This document shows, in pieces, positions 10,615 through 20,494 of a stretch of DNA of 64,000 nt. This stretch comes from Promethearchaeota archaeon (GTDB lineage Archaea > Asgardarchaeota > Thorarchaeia > Thorarchaeales > Thorarchaeaceae): assembly GCA_014728035.1 (NCBI GenBank), contig WJMJ01000131.1, positions 117,381 to 181,380 of the forward strand, given 5' to 3'. The stretch's first letter is position 1, and each line of letters begins with the position of its first letter. The notes beneath the pieces are model-generated. The model ran no database searches. It saw nothing but the letters and a program-made list of their open reading frames with translations, and was not told where the DNA came from. Position numbers and translations under genes: made by a program.

Positions 10615-10654
10615 GTTATGCACATGTCAGAGAATCGCTCTGCCTTTGCATAAC
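10615..10654 (+). terminator. Nested hairpin downstream of 9612-10589
   Basis: GTTATGCA...TGCATAAC outer stem with inner CAGAG-aatcg-CTCTG, followed by a T-rich stretch. Confidence 0.6.
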
Positions 10655-10686
10655 ATAAATTATTTTTTAAAACAAAGAAATAAGAC

Positions 10687-10706
10687 CGGACAGAATAATC
10701 TGTCCG
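10687..10706 (-). terminator. Hairpin downstream of 10728-11012
   Basis: CGGACAGA-ataa-TCTGTCCG perfect 8-bp stem, T-rich flank on the minus strand. Confidence 0.55.
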
Positions 10707-10727
10707 ATCATGATGACTTCACTGCTT

Positions 10728-11012
10728 CTAACGAAAGAGCATAGTAAGTTGCATACCTATTATTGATTCAACTCCATGCCGTTCAACAGCTTTTTGAATT
10801 GTTTTAGGTTCAACGTGATAGAGCGTCTTCCGCATATCTTGTAAATTCGGAATCCGTTGAACCATTCCAGTTTTTAGTAAGCGCTTCAGCGCAAACGCAA
10901 CCGTTCGGGCTGGAATTTTAGCAAACTCACGAATTTGTTTAGGGGACATAGGACCTTTTCGTTGAAGTAGATGCAGTATTTTGAAGGAGCTAGGTGGTAG
11001 ACTCTTTGCCAT
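10728..11012 (-). CDS. MarR-like winged-helix regulator
   Basis: LQRKGPMSPKQIREFAKIPARTVAFALKRLLKTGMVQRI winged-helix pattern. Confidence 0.75.
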   Translation of the reverse strand: MAKSLPPSSFKILHLLQRKGPMSPKQIREFAKIPARTVAFALKRLLKTGMVQRIPNLQDMRKTLYHVEPKTIQKAVERHGVESIIGMQLTMLFR

Positions 11013-11023
11013 ATTGATTCCTC

Positions 11024-12715
11024 CTATTCATCTGGTCGTGATATGGATCGCATTCCAGACCAAAGGAAACCGATACCTGCAATGATAAGAATCATTGGAC
11101 CCCATAGAGCAAAAAGCCAGCCAAATCCAGTAGGACCTAATATCTGCTCTAGCAAAATATCAAGGTCTAAGATACTAAGAACTATCAGAGCAATAATTGA
11201 AGACATTATTGCGAACATTGGCACCATTATCGAAGTCATGACATTGGTTTGATGGGCGGGAGACTTTGTATCATCATAATCTGGATTATTTGCTGTAACT
11301 CCAATAGCCACCATTGTCGCCCCTACAGCGATAAGATATCCAATACCAAAAAGTGTCATTGCAACCCATATGTCCAAACCGGTTACCAAAGTAATAACAA
11401 TCACAGCTATCGAGGTAAGAACAAAATCAGTTAGAAAAGCGGATAGCGTCCTAGCTTTAACATAATCAGATGCTCCAGACGGAGTTCCTTGAAGAATCCA
11501 TAGTTGTTTCTTACTCTCAAGAAAACCTACACCAGCATGAGGAAATGCACCAATTAATGCGAACATTATTCCAAAAATACCTATCAGTTCAAGAGGGGTT
11601 TCTGCAAGGTTGTTGTCAGTAAAGAGTGTCATAAACACAGGTAGAATTATTGCAAGTGCTAGTCCATAGAACATCTTGGACAAGTTCTGTGCCTTCCTGA
11701 AATAATCCTTCATATTGATTACTACAAGTGTTCCGAAGTGTCCCTTCAGGATGGAACGCACACCTCTAAGGAAAATATTCTCTTCACCAGTAGTACTCAC
11801 GACTTCAGTCCGAACTCCTGCACTTATTGTAAAAATGCGATCAGCACTTACAATTCCAATGATAGTGATGAGGGCCAAGAAACCAATCATGAGAGTCGCA
11901 CTAACCATGAAATCCAAGTACAAAACTGATCTGAACAGTTCAATCTGCGGCAAAGTTAGACCTATACCATTGTAAGAGATTGCCAACCAGCTAATTGTAT
12001 CTGCACTCCAGGTGAAAGGAAGAAACAGAAATATTTCTAGTCCAAGAATATCCGATACCAAAGGAGCAGCATACATTATGAGATACATTGGAACGATTGC
12101 AATAATCCCCATAATCATTGACATTGCTTTTGCCAAGTCATTCCCACGGGAGGAATCCCCCAGACGCGATTGAATCAATGACGTGATATACTTTGATAAC
12201 CACAACACACCGAATACGTTGAGAAAAATTGTGCAATATATTAGAATTGACCCAACTACCGATACCTCAAATGCCATCAAAAACGGAGATAGCAGAAGAG
12301 GCGCTAGTATCAATGCAACAAACCCATAGAGAGGAGTCCACCCAAAGAAACCACCAACAAGGATATCTCGTGTGCGAGTATTGTTGCTTAGAAAGATCTC
12401 CCAGTGTCCAATCTTTATCTCTTCAAGCGATTGTGCCAAAGGAAATAACATCAATGCCAACCAAAGAAACATAATAACTGACCGCATAAGACCTGGAAAA
12501 ATACCTATGAGGAGTGATCTTAGCTCTATCAGAGGTATGATAGAGGTCAATATACCATTTATCAAAAACGGTGCCACTAAGGTGGCCCAAATGATTCCTA
12601 AAGCAAATAGACTTCCTGTGATAAGATATCTATGTTTTCTAAACTTCACTGTGAGAACATAGAAGTCTGCTTTTGCGATACTAAGCCATGTTCCAGACAA
12701 TGGCTTCACCTCCAC
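11024..12715 (-). CDS. ABC transporter permease
   Basis: About 12 hydrophobic segments. Overlaps the adjacent ABC ATPase gene. Confidence 0.8.
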   Translation of the reverse strand: MEVKPLSGTWLSIAKADFYVLTVKFRKHRYLITGSLFALGIIWATLVAPFLINGILTSIIPLIELRSLLIGIFPGLMRSVIMFLWLALMLFPLAQSLEEIKIGHWEIFLSNNTRTRDILVGGFFGWTPLYGFVALILAPLLLSPFLMAFEVSVVGSILIYCTIFLNVFGVLWLSKYITSLIQSRLGDSSRGNDLAKAMSMIMGIIAIVPMYLIMYAAPLVSDILGLEIFLFLPFTWSADTISWLAISYNGIGLTLPQIELFRSVLYLDFMVSATLMIGFLALITIIGIVSADRIFTISAGVRTEVVSTTGEENIFLRGVRSILKGHFGTLVVINMKDYFRKAQNLSKMFYGLALAIILPVFMTLFTDNNLAETPLELIGIFGIMFALIGAFPHAGVGFLESKKQLWILQGTPSGASDYVKARTLSAFLTDFVLTSIAVIVITLVTGLDIWVAMTLFGIGYLIAVGATMVAIGVTANNPDYDDTKSPAHQTNVMTSIMVPMFAIMSSIIALIVLSILDLDILLEQILGPTGFGWLFALWGPMILIIAGIGFLWSGMRSISRPDE

Positions 12716-13476
12716 GCAAGAAGAGATTTACGGTCCATCTTTCCACCGACTATCTTCAGATAAGCTTCTTCCAAATTACCTGTATTAGTTCTGTCAATTA
12801 TTTCTTGAGGTGACCCCAGAGTCACAAGTTGACCTTGATTCAAAATGCCTATAACATCGCAGACATCTTCAGCAAAATCTGTCATATGTGTGCATATGAA
12901 AAAACCAGTGTCAGTTTCTTCAGCAAGCGCTAAAATCAAATCTTTAACTAAAGCACTAGCTGAGGGATCAAGTCTTGCAGTTGGCTCATCTAGAAAGACC
13001 AATTTTGGTTCATGGAGAAGTGTCGATGCCACCAATACTTTTTGTTTCATTCCAGAAGAGTAGGACTCTAATAGGTCATCTTGACGGCCCCCAAGTCCCA
13101 AAATAGAGAGGAGACTATCTATCCGACGAGTAAGTGCAGCACCACTTCTTTTATTGAGTGCACCAATCAGTTCAAGGAACTCTCTTGCAGATAGTTTTGA
13201 GTAAAGTCCAGGAGATTCTGGAAGTATTCCAGTAGCCGCTTTGACTTGATCTCGGTCAGTAGAGATGTTAAATCCGCAAACTTCTGCAGTGCCACTTGTT
13301 TGTTTTAGTAGACCGGAAAGAATTCGAACGGTAGTAGTCTTCCCAGCACCGTTAGGTCCAAGGAAGCCAAATCTGCCACCGGTCTTCATCTCCAAATCTA
13401 GATCACGAACAGCTTGAACAGAGCCAAAGCTCTTACTCAAGCCGCGTGTGCTAATGCATATTCCATTCTGTACCAT
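12706..13476 (-). CDS. ABC transporter ATP-binding protein
   Basis: Walker A GPNGAGKTTT, signature YSSGMKQK, Walker B LVFLDEPTARLDP. Confidence 0.95.
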   Translation of the reverse strand: MVQNGICISTRGLSKSFGSVQAVRDLDLEMKTGGRFGFLGPNGAGKTTTVRILSGLLKQTSGTAEVCGFNISTDRDQVKAATGILPESPGLYSKLSAREFLELIGALNKRSGAALTRRIDSLLSILGLGGRQDDLLESYSSGMKQKVLVASTLLHEPKLVFLDEPTARLDPSASALVKDLILALAEETDTGFFICTHMTDFAEDVCDVIGILNQGQLVTLGSPQEIIDRTNTGNLEEAYLKIVGGKMDRKSLLAWR

Positions 13477-13499
13477 TATGTTTCACGTAATTCATATTA

Positions 13500-13578
13500 G
13501 TAAATCTTTACCAGATTTCTATGCAATATACTAAGAGTTTAAATATAAATCTTTACCATAAAGCATGTAAAGAATTAC
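13500..13578. promoter_or_regulatory. Three operator-like repeats of consensus GTAAA-N2-TTTAC
   Basis: gtaaatctttac (13500-13511), ataaatctttac (13545-13556), gtaaagaattac (13567-13578), in the divergent intergenic region. Confidence 0.5.
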
Positions 13579-13618
13579 CATAACCCTGATATGGGATGAT
13601 GAAAGAGAAAAACGAGGA

Positions 13619-14182
13619 ATGAAAATGGGATTGCTTTCAACTCACGAGGCTATTGTTTGGTGGGAATTTCAACAAGGAAAACCCACAGGAGAAATAGCTA
13701 GTGAGTATGAAGAAGAGAAAGAGTATCCGGAGTATGTTAGACAAATACTTGAGGAAGAAGCAGGATCTACAGCTTCCTTCAAAGATGCAGCATATGTGTC
13801 CAGAGTGTTGAATAGAGCAAGGAAGAAAATCAAGAAAGCACTCGAAGATCAAGGGAGAAGTCATAGACTGGACATAGAAAGTGTACAGGATTACAAGGGT
13901 CTCCTGATGGGCTTTGATTATCAGGCTAATGCACAAGTCTACATCGTATTCACTATGCAACTGGGAAATGTTGTTTGGTACAAACACGACTCGTATGCGG
14001 GAAAATTATGTCCTGAATGTCCGAAAGAGTCCGAATGTCGAGAAACTCTTGATATTATCATTAAAGAGTACAACATCGAACTACGTCCGGATCAAGAACA
14101 GCTCCCTATGACTCAGCAATCCATTGCAGTATTTACAAAACTTGCAGCAAAAGAGAATCCTCGTTACAAAAGAAGTACATAA
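13619..14182 (+). CDS. Hypothetical HTH-like protein
   Basis: Sigma/HTH-like N-terminal region (LSTHEAIVWWEFQQGKPTGEIASEYEEEKEYPEYVRQIL) and CPECPKESEC motif. Divergent from the ABC ATPase. Confidence 0.6.
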   Translation: MKMGLLSTHEAIVWWEFQQGKPTGEIASEYEEEKEYPEYVRQILEEEAGSTASFKDAAYVSRVLNRARKKIKKALEDQGRSHRLDIESVQDYKGLLMGFDYQANAQVYIVFTMQLGNVVWYKHDSYAGKLCPECPKESECRETLDIIIKEYNIELRPDQEQLPMTQQSIAVFTKLAAKENPRYKRST

Positions 14183-14197
14183 TGGATGTGATGTGAA

Positions 14198-14998
14198 GTG
14201 GGTCGGGATTACGAAGCAGAAACGGGAAAAGTCATAAAACCCCCATTGGAAACAATGGCTGGAAAGACGTTCAAACCAGCGCCAGCCTTTAGGAATAAGC
14301 TCTGGTTCACAGTACTATTTGTTACCTTTATCATATGGGTAATGATAATAGCAACATTCTATTTTGCTAGCAGCTTGGTAAGTTGGTTAGGTTATAATTA
14401 CTCTCTTGAGCAATTCCTTGGTCTTTGGCTTGTTCAGATTACCTACTGGTATTGGATCATTTCGCTGTTTTGGATTGTTCCTCTCTTGATATTCATACCA
14501 ATCTATATTGACAGAATCGAGTACTCTGTTCGAGCTGAATCAGGAGAGAGTCTTCCAGAGATATATGTGAAGAAGGGACTCATAGATATAACCGAAAAAC
14601 ATGTGCCTTTCAGAGCAATAACCAATCTTACCAATAGAACTGGACCTTTTGACAGACTGTTCGGCATTGGAAATATCGAGATTGAAACTGCTGGATATTC
14701 TGGTTCTATGCAGACGGGCCCTGAAGAAAAAATCGAAGGTATTCTCTTTCATGATGAATTGCGAGACTATATGCTTCAGGAGATTCGCAAGTTTAAGGCA
14801 CCCTATGCAACAACAATGGAAACAGAGGAGGATTTTGAAGAAACGGAATCAAAAGGGAGTCGCTTTGAAACATCTGAAATAATTTTGGTGCTTCAAGATA
14901 TCAAAGCTGTGCTGGAGAAAATAGATAGCAAACTGGATTCTTACAATGATTTTCAATCCGATATCAGGGATATCAAAGAAGAATTACGGAGAAAGTAA
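14198..14998 (+). CDS. bPH2 (YdbS-like) PH-domain membrane protein, copy 1
   Basis: Two TM segments followed by IYVKKGLIDITEKHVPFRAITNLTNRTGPFDRLFGIGNIEIETAG. GTG start. Confidence 0.8.
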   Translation: MGRDYEAETGKVIKPPLETMAGKTFKPAPAFRNKLWFTVLFVTFIIWVMIIATFYFASSLVSWLGYNYSLEQFLGLWLVQITYWYWIISLFWIVPLLIFIPIYIDRIEYSVRAESGESLPEIYVKKGLIDITEKHVPFRAITNLTNRTGPFDRLFGIGNIEIETAGYSGSMQTGPEEKIEGILFHDELRDYMLQEIRKFKAPYATTMETEEDFEETESKGSRFETSEIILVLQDIKAVLEKIDSKLDSYNDFQSDIRDIKEELRRK

Positions 14999-15002
14999 GA
15001 AA

Positions 15003-15779
15003 ATGACGGAAAGAAAAGCAAAGGTGATTAAACCACCTGTTGAGAAGATAACAAGTGGAAGGGTGTTCCACCCTGATAATAGATACAAATACAAGATGTG
15101 GATAGAAATATTCCTCGTGGCGTTTGTAATCTATATTCTACTAGTGGGATTCTGGGTTGGAATGGGCTACTTCATAGAAGTCGTAGATAATGACGTGACA
15201 CCTGCACAATTCTGGGCGTATATCGCAGAATGGTGGTGGCCGGTGAATTCTGCATTTTGGTTAGTCATGATGGTTTGGATGATTCCAGCAATAATTGCGG
15301 TTCCAATCTACTTCAAATCATTCAGCTATTCGGTTATCAGCGAAAAAGGCGAAACGATGCCAGAGATTTTCACCAGGAGAGGTATCATCAATGTGACTGA
15401 GCGACATGTACCCTTCAGAACAATTACTAACATTTCCTCTAAGGCCGGAATACTTGATAGAATACTAGGAATAGGTTCTGTAGAAATTGAGACCGCAGGA
15501 GGATCAATCAGAAGTCCAGGACAACCGGGCCCTGAAGAGAAGATAGAGGGCGTCATGTACTATGAAGAAGTACGAGATTTTATCTTGAGAGAGTTGAGAA
15601 AGTTCAGAGATCCATATGTAACAGGAACTGAACTAGTGACTCCCAGAGCTGAACATCCAGTTCCGGTGCTTGAGGATACACTTGATGATGATATACTTCG
15701 AACATTGAGAGACATCCGAAATAGTACAGAGTGCCTTCCAGAAATTCTAGAATTGCTCAAAAAGTTGAGCAAAAGATAA
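15003..15779 (+). CDS. bPH2 (YdbS-like) PH-domain membrane protein, copy 2
   Basis: TRRGIINVTERHVPFRTITNISSKAGILDRILGIGSVEIETAGG. Clear tandem paralog of 14198-14998. Confidence 0.82.
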   Translation: MTERKAKVIKPPVEKITSGRVFHPDNRYKYKMWIEIFLVAFVIYILLVGFWVGMGYFIEVVDNDVTPAQFWAYIAEWWWPVNSAFWLVMMVWMIPAIIAVPIYFKSFSYSVISEKGETMPEIFTRRGIINVTERHVPFRTITNISSKAGILDRILGIGSVEIETAGGSIRSPGQPGPEEKIEGVMYYEEVRDFILRELRKFRDPYVTGTELVTPRAEHPVPVLEDTLDDDILRTLRDIRNSTECLPEILELLKKLSKR

Positions 15780-15789
15780 TCTTTGCATG

Positions 15790-15815
15790 GGGAATGCAGT
15801 GCATTCTGCATTCCC
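15790..15815 (+). terminator. Perfect 10-bp hairpin after the PH-domain operon
   Basis: GGGAATGCAG-tgcatt-CTGCATTCCC. Confidence 0.5.
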
Positions 15816-15906
15816 GCTAAAGGAGTGAATCAAAGAAAATGATAATAGACAATGATATCTGGACAATATTATGGGATGAAAGACGATGTCAACAAGGAGA
15901 ATCATA

Positions 15907-15978
15907 ATGAAAGCGTTGTTACTGATGGGAGTTGTATTTTTCTTTGTATTTTATCTCCTATTATACTTCAATAAGTAG
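15907..15978 (+). CDS. Putative 23-aa membrane microprotein
   Basis: MKALLLMGVVFFFVFYLLLYFNK*, preceded by AAGGAG-like SD. Start overlaps the stop of the preceding 22-aa ORF (TAATG). Confidence 0.4.
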   Translation: MKALLLMGVVFFFVFYLLLYFNK

Positions 15979-15994
15979 GAAGTAGTTTTACAAA

Positions 15995-16822
15995 TCACAA
16001 GTTAGTTCTTTGTTTTACTCTATTATATGGGAAAATAATGTTACCTTCATGAAAGACGACCATCTCGCCAGGATTAAACTCAATCCAGTCTTCAGCTGTT
16101 AACGCTCTAGTTACAATTACATAACCTGATTCTTGTTGGTCAGATTCGAGGTTGCCACTCTGGACATCAAGGATTCCAAAGGATTCATCCTTCCGTGTAA
16201 ATTCAATAGAACCAGTTGGAACAGATTTCGGGAGGAATCTTAGTCCATTATTATGTTGTTGCTCATCTGAATAACAAAACAGAAAGGGACCATTGGTTAG
16301 CATACAGTTGAAAGTGTTGTCCGAGTCATTGATCTCTTGAAATATTTCTTGGAGCTTCTCAAAATCGGGAATCTTCCACGAAGATACATCTTCATCAGCA
16401 ATTGCATCCAAAATATAACAGAATGCATGTTCGGAGTCCGTTGTGCCAATTGGGTGATATACTCCAAGCTGTAATTTTTTAAATTCGTTAAGAGTTCCAT
16501 TGTGAGCAAAAGCCCATTCCTGAATACCACTTTGTGTGGTGACTTGTCGATAGAACGGATGAGTGTTGGCATAGCTTCGCACGCCTTCAGTAGACCTACG
16601 AACATGACTTACAAAAGTCGTGGAAGTTGGATATACTTCAGCAAAGTCAAATAGTTTACTTGATTTAGCTGAAATTGGCTCTTTCAGAATACGTAGAAGT
16701 AATTCGTGATAAAAAGCTAGTCCCCAACCATCAGGATTTGGCTCTCCACGCAATTGAAATATATCCAGAGATATTCGTGGGCTTACAGGCGAATCAAAAG
16801 ATAAACCGAGTAGATCACACAT
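15995..16822 (-). CDS. Class II glutamine amidotransferase (YafJ-like)
   Basis: N-terminal MCDLLGLSFDSPVSP places the nucleophile Cys at position 2. RGEPNPDGWGLAFY, FVSHVRRSTEG, FAHNGTLN. Confidence 0.9.
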   Translation of the reverse strand: MCDLLGLSFDSPVSPRISLDIFQLRGEPNPDGWGLAFYHELLLRILKEPISAKSSKLFDFAEVYPTSTTFVSHVRRSTEGVRSYANTHPFYRQVTTQSGIQEWAFAHNGTLNEFKKLQLGVYHPIGTTDSEHAFCYILDAIADEDVSSWKIPDFEKLQEIFQEINDSDNTFNCMLTNGPFLFCYSDEQQHNNGLRFLPKSVPTGSIEFTRKDESFGILDVQSGNLESDQQESGYVIVTRALTAEDWIEFNPGEMVVFHEGNIIFPYNRVKQRTNL

Positions 16823-17134
16823 ACACTCAGTATATGTGTATACCTGATAAGGTCTACTCTCAGAAGTATCTAACAAAAATACAACCGAAGGAATTCAGAT
16901 ATACCACACTAATAAAAAAACGATGAGTTAACAAATACAACAATATAGACCCGTTCTCGAAAATTATGTCTATCATGGAGGTGCTGTCCAATTACATTTA
17001 ACCAAGGCGGAGTGGACTTGGCAATTTTTGGTAAAAGTAGCCCATAGTAGATTGCTGCTCCTGAGATAACCTATGGGATAGTTCAAACACCACAGACTAA
17101 TCAAATCTTTAACTATTGCCAAATAAATTGACTA

Positions 17135-17983
17135 TCAAAAGAGGGATTTGCTCCAGATAGGTGTTTTCTTAACATAAGGGCTCAACAGCATTAGTATTGT
17201 TCCTATTGAGGACAGAACAATCACATCTCCAACAAACCATGCATAAAATGCAGATATTGCACCATCAAAACTAGAGATGTTGAATAAATAGAATGTGAAT
17301 GCACCTGGAATAGCTGAAGCGAACGAAGCTAATAATACACCAAAAATGAGGAAGCCAATCCAATTCGTTCTTTTTTTGCCTTTCTCAAATAGTGCAACCA
17401 ACGCAATCCCAGCAATTCCCGTTGTAAAAGAGGCAAATAGAAGGATGTTTCCAAAAGTTGGAATGACAATAGATAAGATCACAAGCAAAAATGTGATGAT
17501 TGCAACTAATAGAAAACCGATTCTTCCTCTCGGGCTAGGTTCAAAATCAGGTTCAATAAGGAAGATATAGATTGCTAAAATGGGCATAAGTGCTTCAGAT
17601 GCATCAGCGAGACCCCAAACTAGAGACCCGACGATACCTAATGGTGTCGTGAGAATGCCAAGAATCACACAAGACACATACCCCACAACTACACCCCAAC
17701 CCCGCATCCAATAAGCTAACGGAACGTATATAGCAGCTGCGATGTAAAGATAACTGATTCCGGCCATGTTGGAAGGTAGAGATACGACCGCAGAGATTGC
17801 AACAACTGTTGCTACTGCAGTAAAAATCAATGCGATTATTCCACGAAGCAGAATCATATTGTCTTTCATGAAAGAGCTGGTCATTATATGTACACCTTGC
17901 AAAGATTCCTTGAAACACAGCATCTCACGATTTGTATTAAATAAATATAGGAGGAATGCATTATATTCTCCGGCGCCATGCAA
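17135..17983 (-). CDS. Multi-TM hypothetical membrane protein
   Basis: Six or more hydrophobic segments. The start is probably MTSSFMKDN inside the ORF. Confidence 0.65.
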   Translation of the reverse strand: MHGAGEYNAFLLYLFNTNREMLCFKESLQGVHIMTSSFMKDNMILLRGIIALIFTAVATVVAISAVVSLPSNMAGISYLYIAAAIYVPLAYWMRGWGVVVGYVSCVILGILTTPLGIVGSLVWGLADASEALMPILAIYIFLIEPDFEPSPRGRIGFLLVAIITFLLVILSIVIPTFGNILLFASFTTGIAGIALVALFEKGKKRTNWIGFLIFGVLLASFASAIPGAFTFYLFNISSFDGAISAFYAWFVGDVIVLSSIGTILMLLSPYVKKTPIWSKSLF

Positions 17984-19274
17984 TCGTGATTACTACTACT
18001 GCGACTAACACAGAGCCTGCTACTACGTAAGGAAGTAGAGATACCAAGTCTGGTGTATATTCAGTAATGGTAGTTGTTGGAAGAGGGGGAGCTTGGGGAT
18101 AAAATGACACCATCAACTGGAATATGTCCGTATTATCAAGCACTTCATTGGACATATCATCAAAGATTGAACCATATCCATAGATAGGAACGTTTACTGC
18201 AGTATGTCCAGAACTACTCCAAGTGACATCTATTTGGTCCACTCGGTCAGCACGTAATTGTCTTTTTTCCTCTTCAGTATTCTCGTCGCTAGGCAGAGTT
18301 GAGTCCAAAGTATTACTATTCACAATCAATCCACCAGTTTCATGATCCGCAGTAACAATCAACATTGTATCATCATGAGTAACAGTATAATGCAACGCAA
18401 CTTCTACCGCTTTGTCGAATGCAATCGTATCAAGTGCATTCTGAACTTTGTTATTATCATGGCCCGCATGGTCAATTCTTCCTCCTTCAACCATAAGAAA
18501 GAAACCATCCGTATCTTGTGATAGAAGTTCAAGTGATTTGTTAGTCATCTGTGCAAGAGAAGGGATGACCGTCAATTCACGGTTTAACTCATAGTCCATA
18601 TGAAAATCTGAAAATATTCCAAATAGCTTTCCTTCACTTACCATATTCATTTCGGATAGATTCTGTACGAAAGAATATCCTTTATCCTGCATTGTAGTGA
18701 TATTGGCATTAGAAAAATAATGAAGTCCACCACCCAATAGTACATCTACATTTGCAGAATCTATTATTTGCTTGGTAATAGTATTGTACGAGTTCCGGTC
18801 ATTTATGTGAGTCATAAATGCGGCTGGAGTCGCATGTTGGATATAACATGTGGAAATCACACCAGTGGATTTATCGAGTCGCTGAGCAAGCTCAAGAATG
18901 GTTTCCAAATTATGACCATCTGGATCCTTTGAGATAACACCATTATCCGTCTTCACACCAGTTGCAATTGCGGTTGCAGACGCTGCAGAGTCAGTAATCG
19001 ATGAATCTGCACTGTGTGTCGTCACAGACGAGTTAAACGGAAGACTCTCCATAACAAGTTGGCCATCTACACCTTTCTCTACCCATCGAGCAAGTTTGAC
19101 CTGTTCAAAACCCATACCATCTCCAATCATCAAAATGATATTCATACCATTTTCATGTTCTTGATTAACGGATGATACAGGAGCTGCCATTGAGATTGAA
19201 AACATCAACATTAGGACTATCGATGTTGTAACAACATGACCTTGAATACGGAGAAACCAACCTATAAGAGCCAT
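17961..19274 (-). CDS. Alkaline phosphatase family protein with C-terminal TM
   Basis: IILMIGDGMGFEQVKLARW, HSADSSITDSAASATAIATGVKT, VTADHETGG motifs. Confidence 0.92.
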   Translation of the reverse strand: MALIGWFLRIQGHVVTTSIVLMLMFSISMAAPVSSVNQEHENGMNIILMIGDGMGFEQVKLARWVEKGVDGQLVMESLPFNSSVTTHSADSSITDSAASATAIATGVKTDNGVISKDPDGHNLETILELAQRLDKSTGVISTCYIQHATPAAFMTHINDRNSYNTITKQIIDSANVDVLLGGGLHYFSNANITTMQDKGYSFVQNLSEMNMVSEGKLFGIFSDFHMDYELNRELTVIPSLAQMTNKSLELLSQDTDGFFLMVEGGRIDHAGHDNNKVQNALDTIAFDKAVEVALHYTVTHDDTMLIVTADHETGGLIVNSNTLDSTLPSDENTEEEKRQLRADRVDQIDVTWSSSGHTAVNVPIYGYGSIFDDMSNEVLDNTDIFQLMVSFYPQAPPLPTTTITEYTPDLVSLLPYVVAGSVLVAVVVITIAWRRRI

Positions 19275-19333
19275 AGATAGTATTAGAATAGTGGTTTAAT
19301 ATTACTGTTATCAAATAACACCAAAATCCAATA

Positions 19334-19636
19334 TTATAATGGTATTAGTCGTGTCACGGTCGAATCAGTTCTAATTGCATTCAATCTGGCCGATAAGCGA
19401 ATATAATCTTCATCACTATGTAGCTTCTCAATTGTGGACCTGTATTCTTCCTCATCTTTGTATTCAGACATATAATATGTATGAACAGGCTTGTTCTTAT
19501 CACGCCAATATCCAATAATTTTTACACCATGCTTATGGTATATTTTGATAAATTCAGACCTGAGATCATCAAGTTCGCCAATATCGTCTTCTGAAACACT
19601 AGTTCTGTATAGCATTACTAAAGCCATCTTCATCAT
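19334..19636 (-). CDS. NIPSNAP/dimeric alpha-beta barrel-like protein
   Basis: Small ORF with NIPSNAP-like pattern (LRSEFIKIYHKHGVKIIGYWRDKNKPVHTYYMSEYKDEEEYRSTIEKL). Confidence 0.6.
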   Translation of the reverse strand: MMKMALVMLYRTSVSEDDIGELDDLRSEFIKIYHKHGVKIIGYWRDKNKPVHTYYMSEYKDEEEYRSTIEKLHSDEDYIRLSARLNAIRTDSTVTRLIPL

Positions 19637-19685
19637 ATTAACAATAGTTAATACAGTTATAGATGTTTCTGTTGAAAAGATATTA

Positions 19686-19710
19686 AGAGTCCGTACACCT
19701 TACGGACTCT
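19686..19710 (-). terminator. Perfect 10-bp hairpin downstream of 19719-20207
   Basis: AGAGTCCGTA-cacct-TACGGACTCT. Confidence 0.55.
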
Positions 19711-19718
19711 AAGAAGTG

Positions 19719-20207
19719 TTAGAGGTCAGAAGGATCACATACAATATCTGCCCCTGTTTCACCTTTAACTGATTGTAAAGGCTGCATCTGAATTATACGA
19801 ACTAGCTCCTCTAAGTCAGCATGATGACGTTCTTCATCTTTTCTAAGGTGTTCTAGAAGAAGCTCTCCAAGAGGATCGGTCATTTTTTCAATTGCTTTAT
19901 CAAGAAGATCTATCATTCGTGATTCTTGTTTTTTGAAAGACTCAAGGTCTCGGGATAACTTTACTCGATCAATATAACGTTGAACTTTTGCACTCCATGC
20001 ATCACACGGAGTATCCATAAGCATCTCGATAAGACCTTTGAGGAATTCTTTATGTTTCCACGTATCAAGCCTCATTTCCATAAAGACCAGTCGTACAGCA
20101 GTTTCGTGTACTCGCTCTTCAGCATTTTCCAAATCATTCAAGAGATTTTCTTCAACAGACACTTGATCTTGTAGAATCTCGATTAGTTCATCATTTCCTT
20201 TAGCCAT
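19719..20207 (-). CDS. Ferritin-like/rubrerythrin-like helical protein
   Basis: All-helical with ENLLNDLENAEERVHETAVRLVFMEMRLDTWKHKEFLKGLI and LRKDEERHHADLEELVRI. Confidence 0.65.
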   Translation of the reverse strand: MAKGNDELIEILQDQVSVEENLLNDLENAEERVHETAVRLVFMEMRLDTWKHKEFLKGLIEMLMDTPCDAWSAKVQRYIDRVKLSRDLESFKKQESRMIDLLDKAIEKMTDPLGELLLEHLRKDEERHHADLEELVRIIQMQPLQSVKGETGADIVCDPSDL

Positions 20208-20494
20208 AGGTACACTCTCTTAACATTCGATTACACATTCAGCACGAAATCGAAAGTTATGTTAAAATTTGTAACTTATTTATATAATGCAAGTCTTTTA
20301 CGCGATTATAGTGTTCAAGGACGCACAACAATTACGATGAACGGACCTTTTATAATTCGAATAGCAATGAATGTACTTTGGTATTTTTGAAACAGCTTCA
20401 ATATGTACAATCCCAATGAGACTTATCTGATGAGATATGGAAGATATTCATGATATACAAAAGATAGACAATGAAACCATATATTAAATAACGA

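Noticed and set aside
11043-12662. Plus-strand ORFs antisense to the ABC permease
   Set aside because: Shadows of a long hydrophobic CDS.
13572-13618. In-frame N-terminal extension of 13619 (ITLIWDDEREKRG) resembling the 22-aa micro-ORF at 15839 (...WTILWDERRCQQG)
   Set aside because: No ATG/GTG/TTG start upstream, and the similarity is short enough to be chance.
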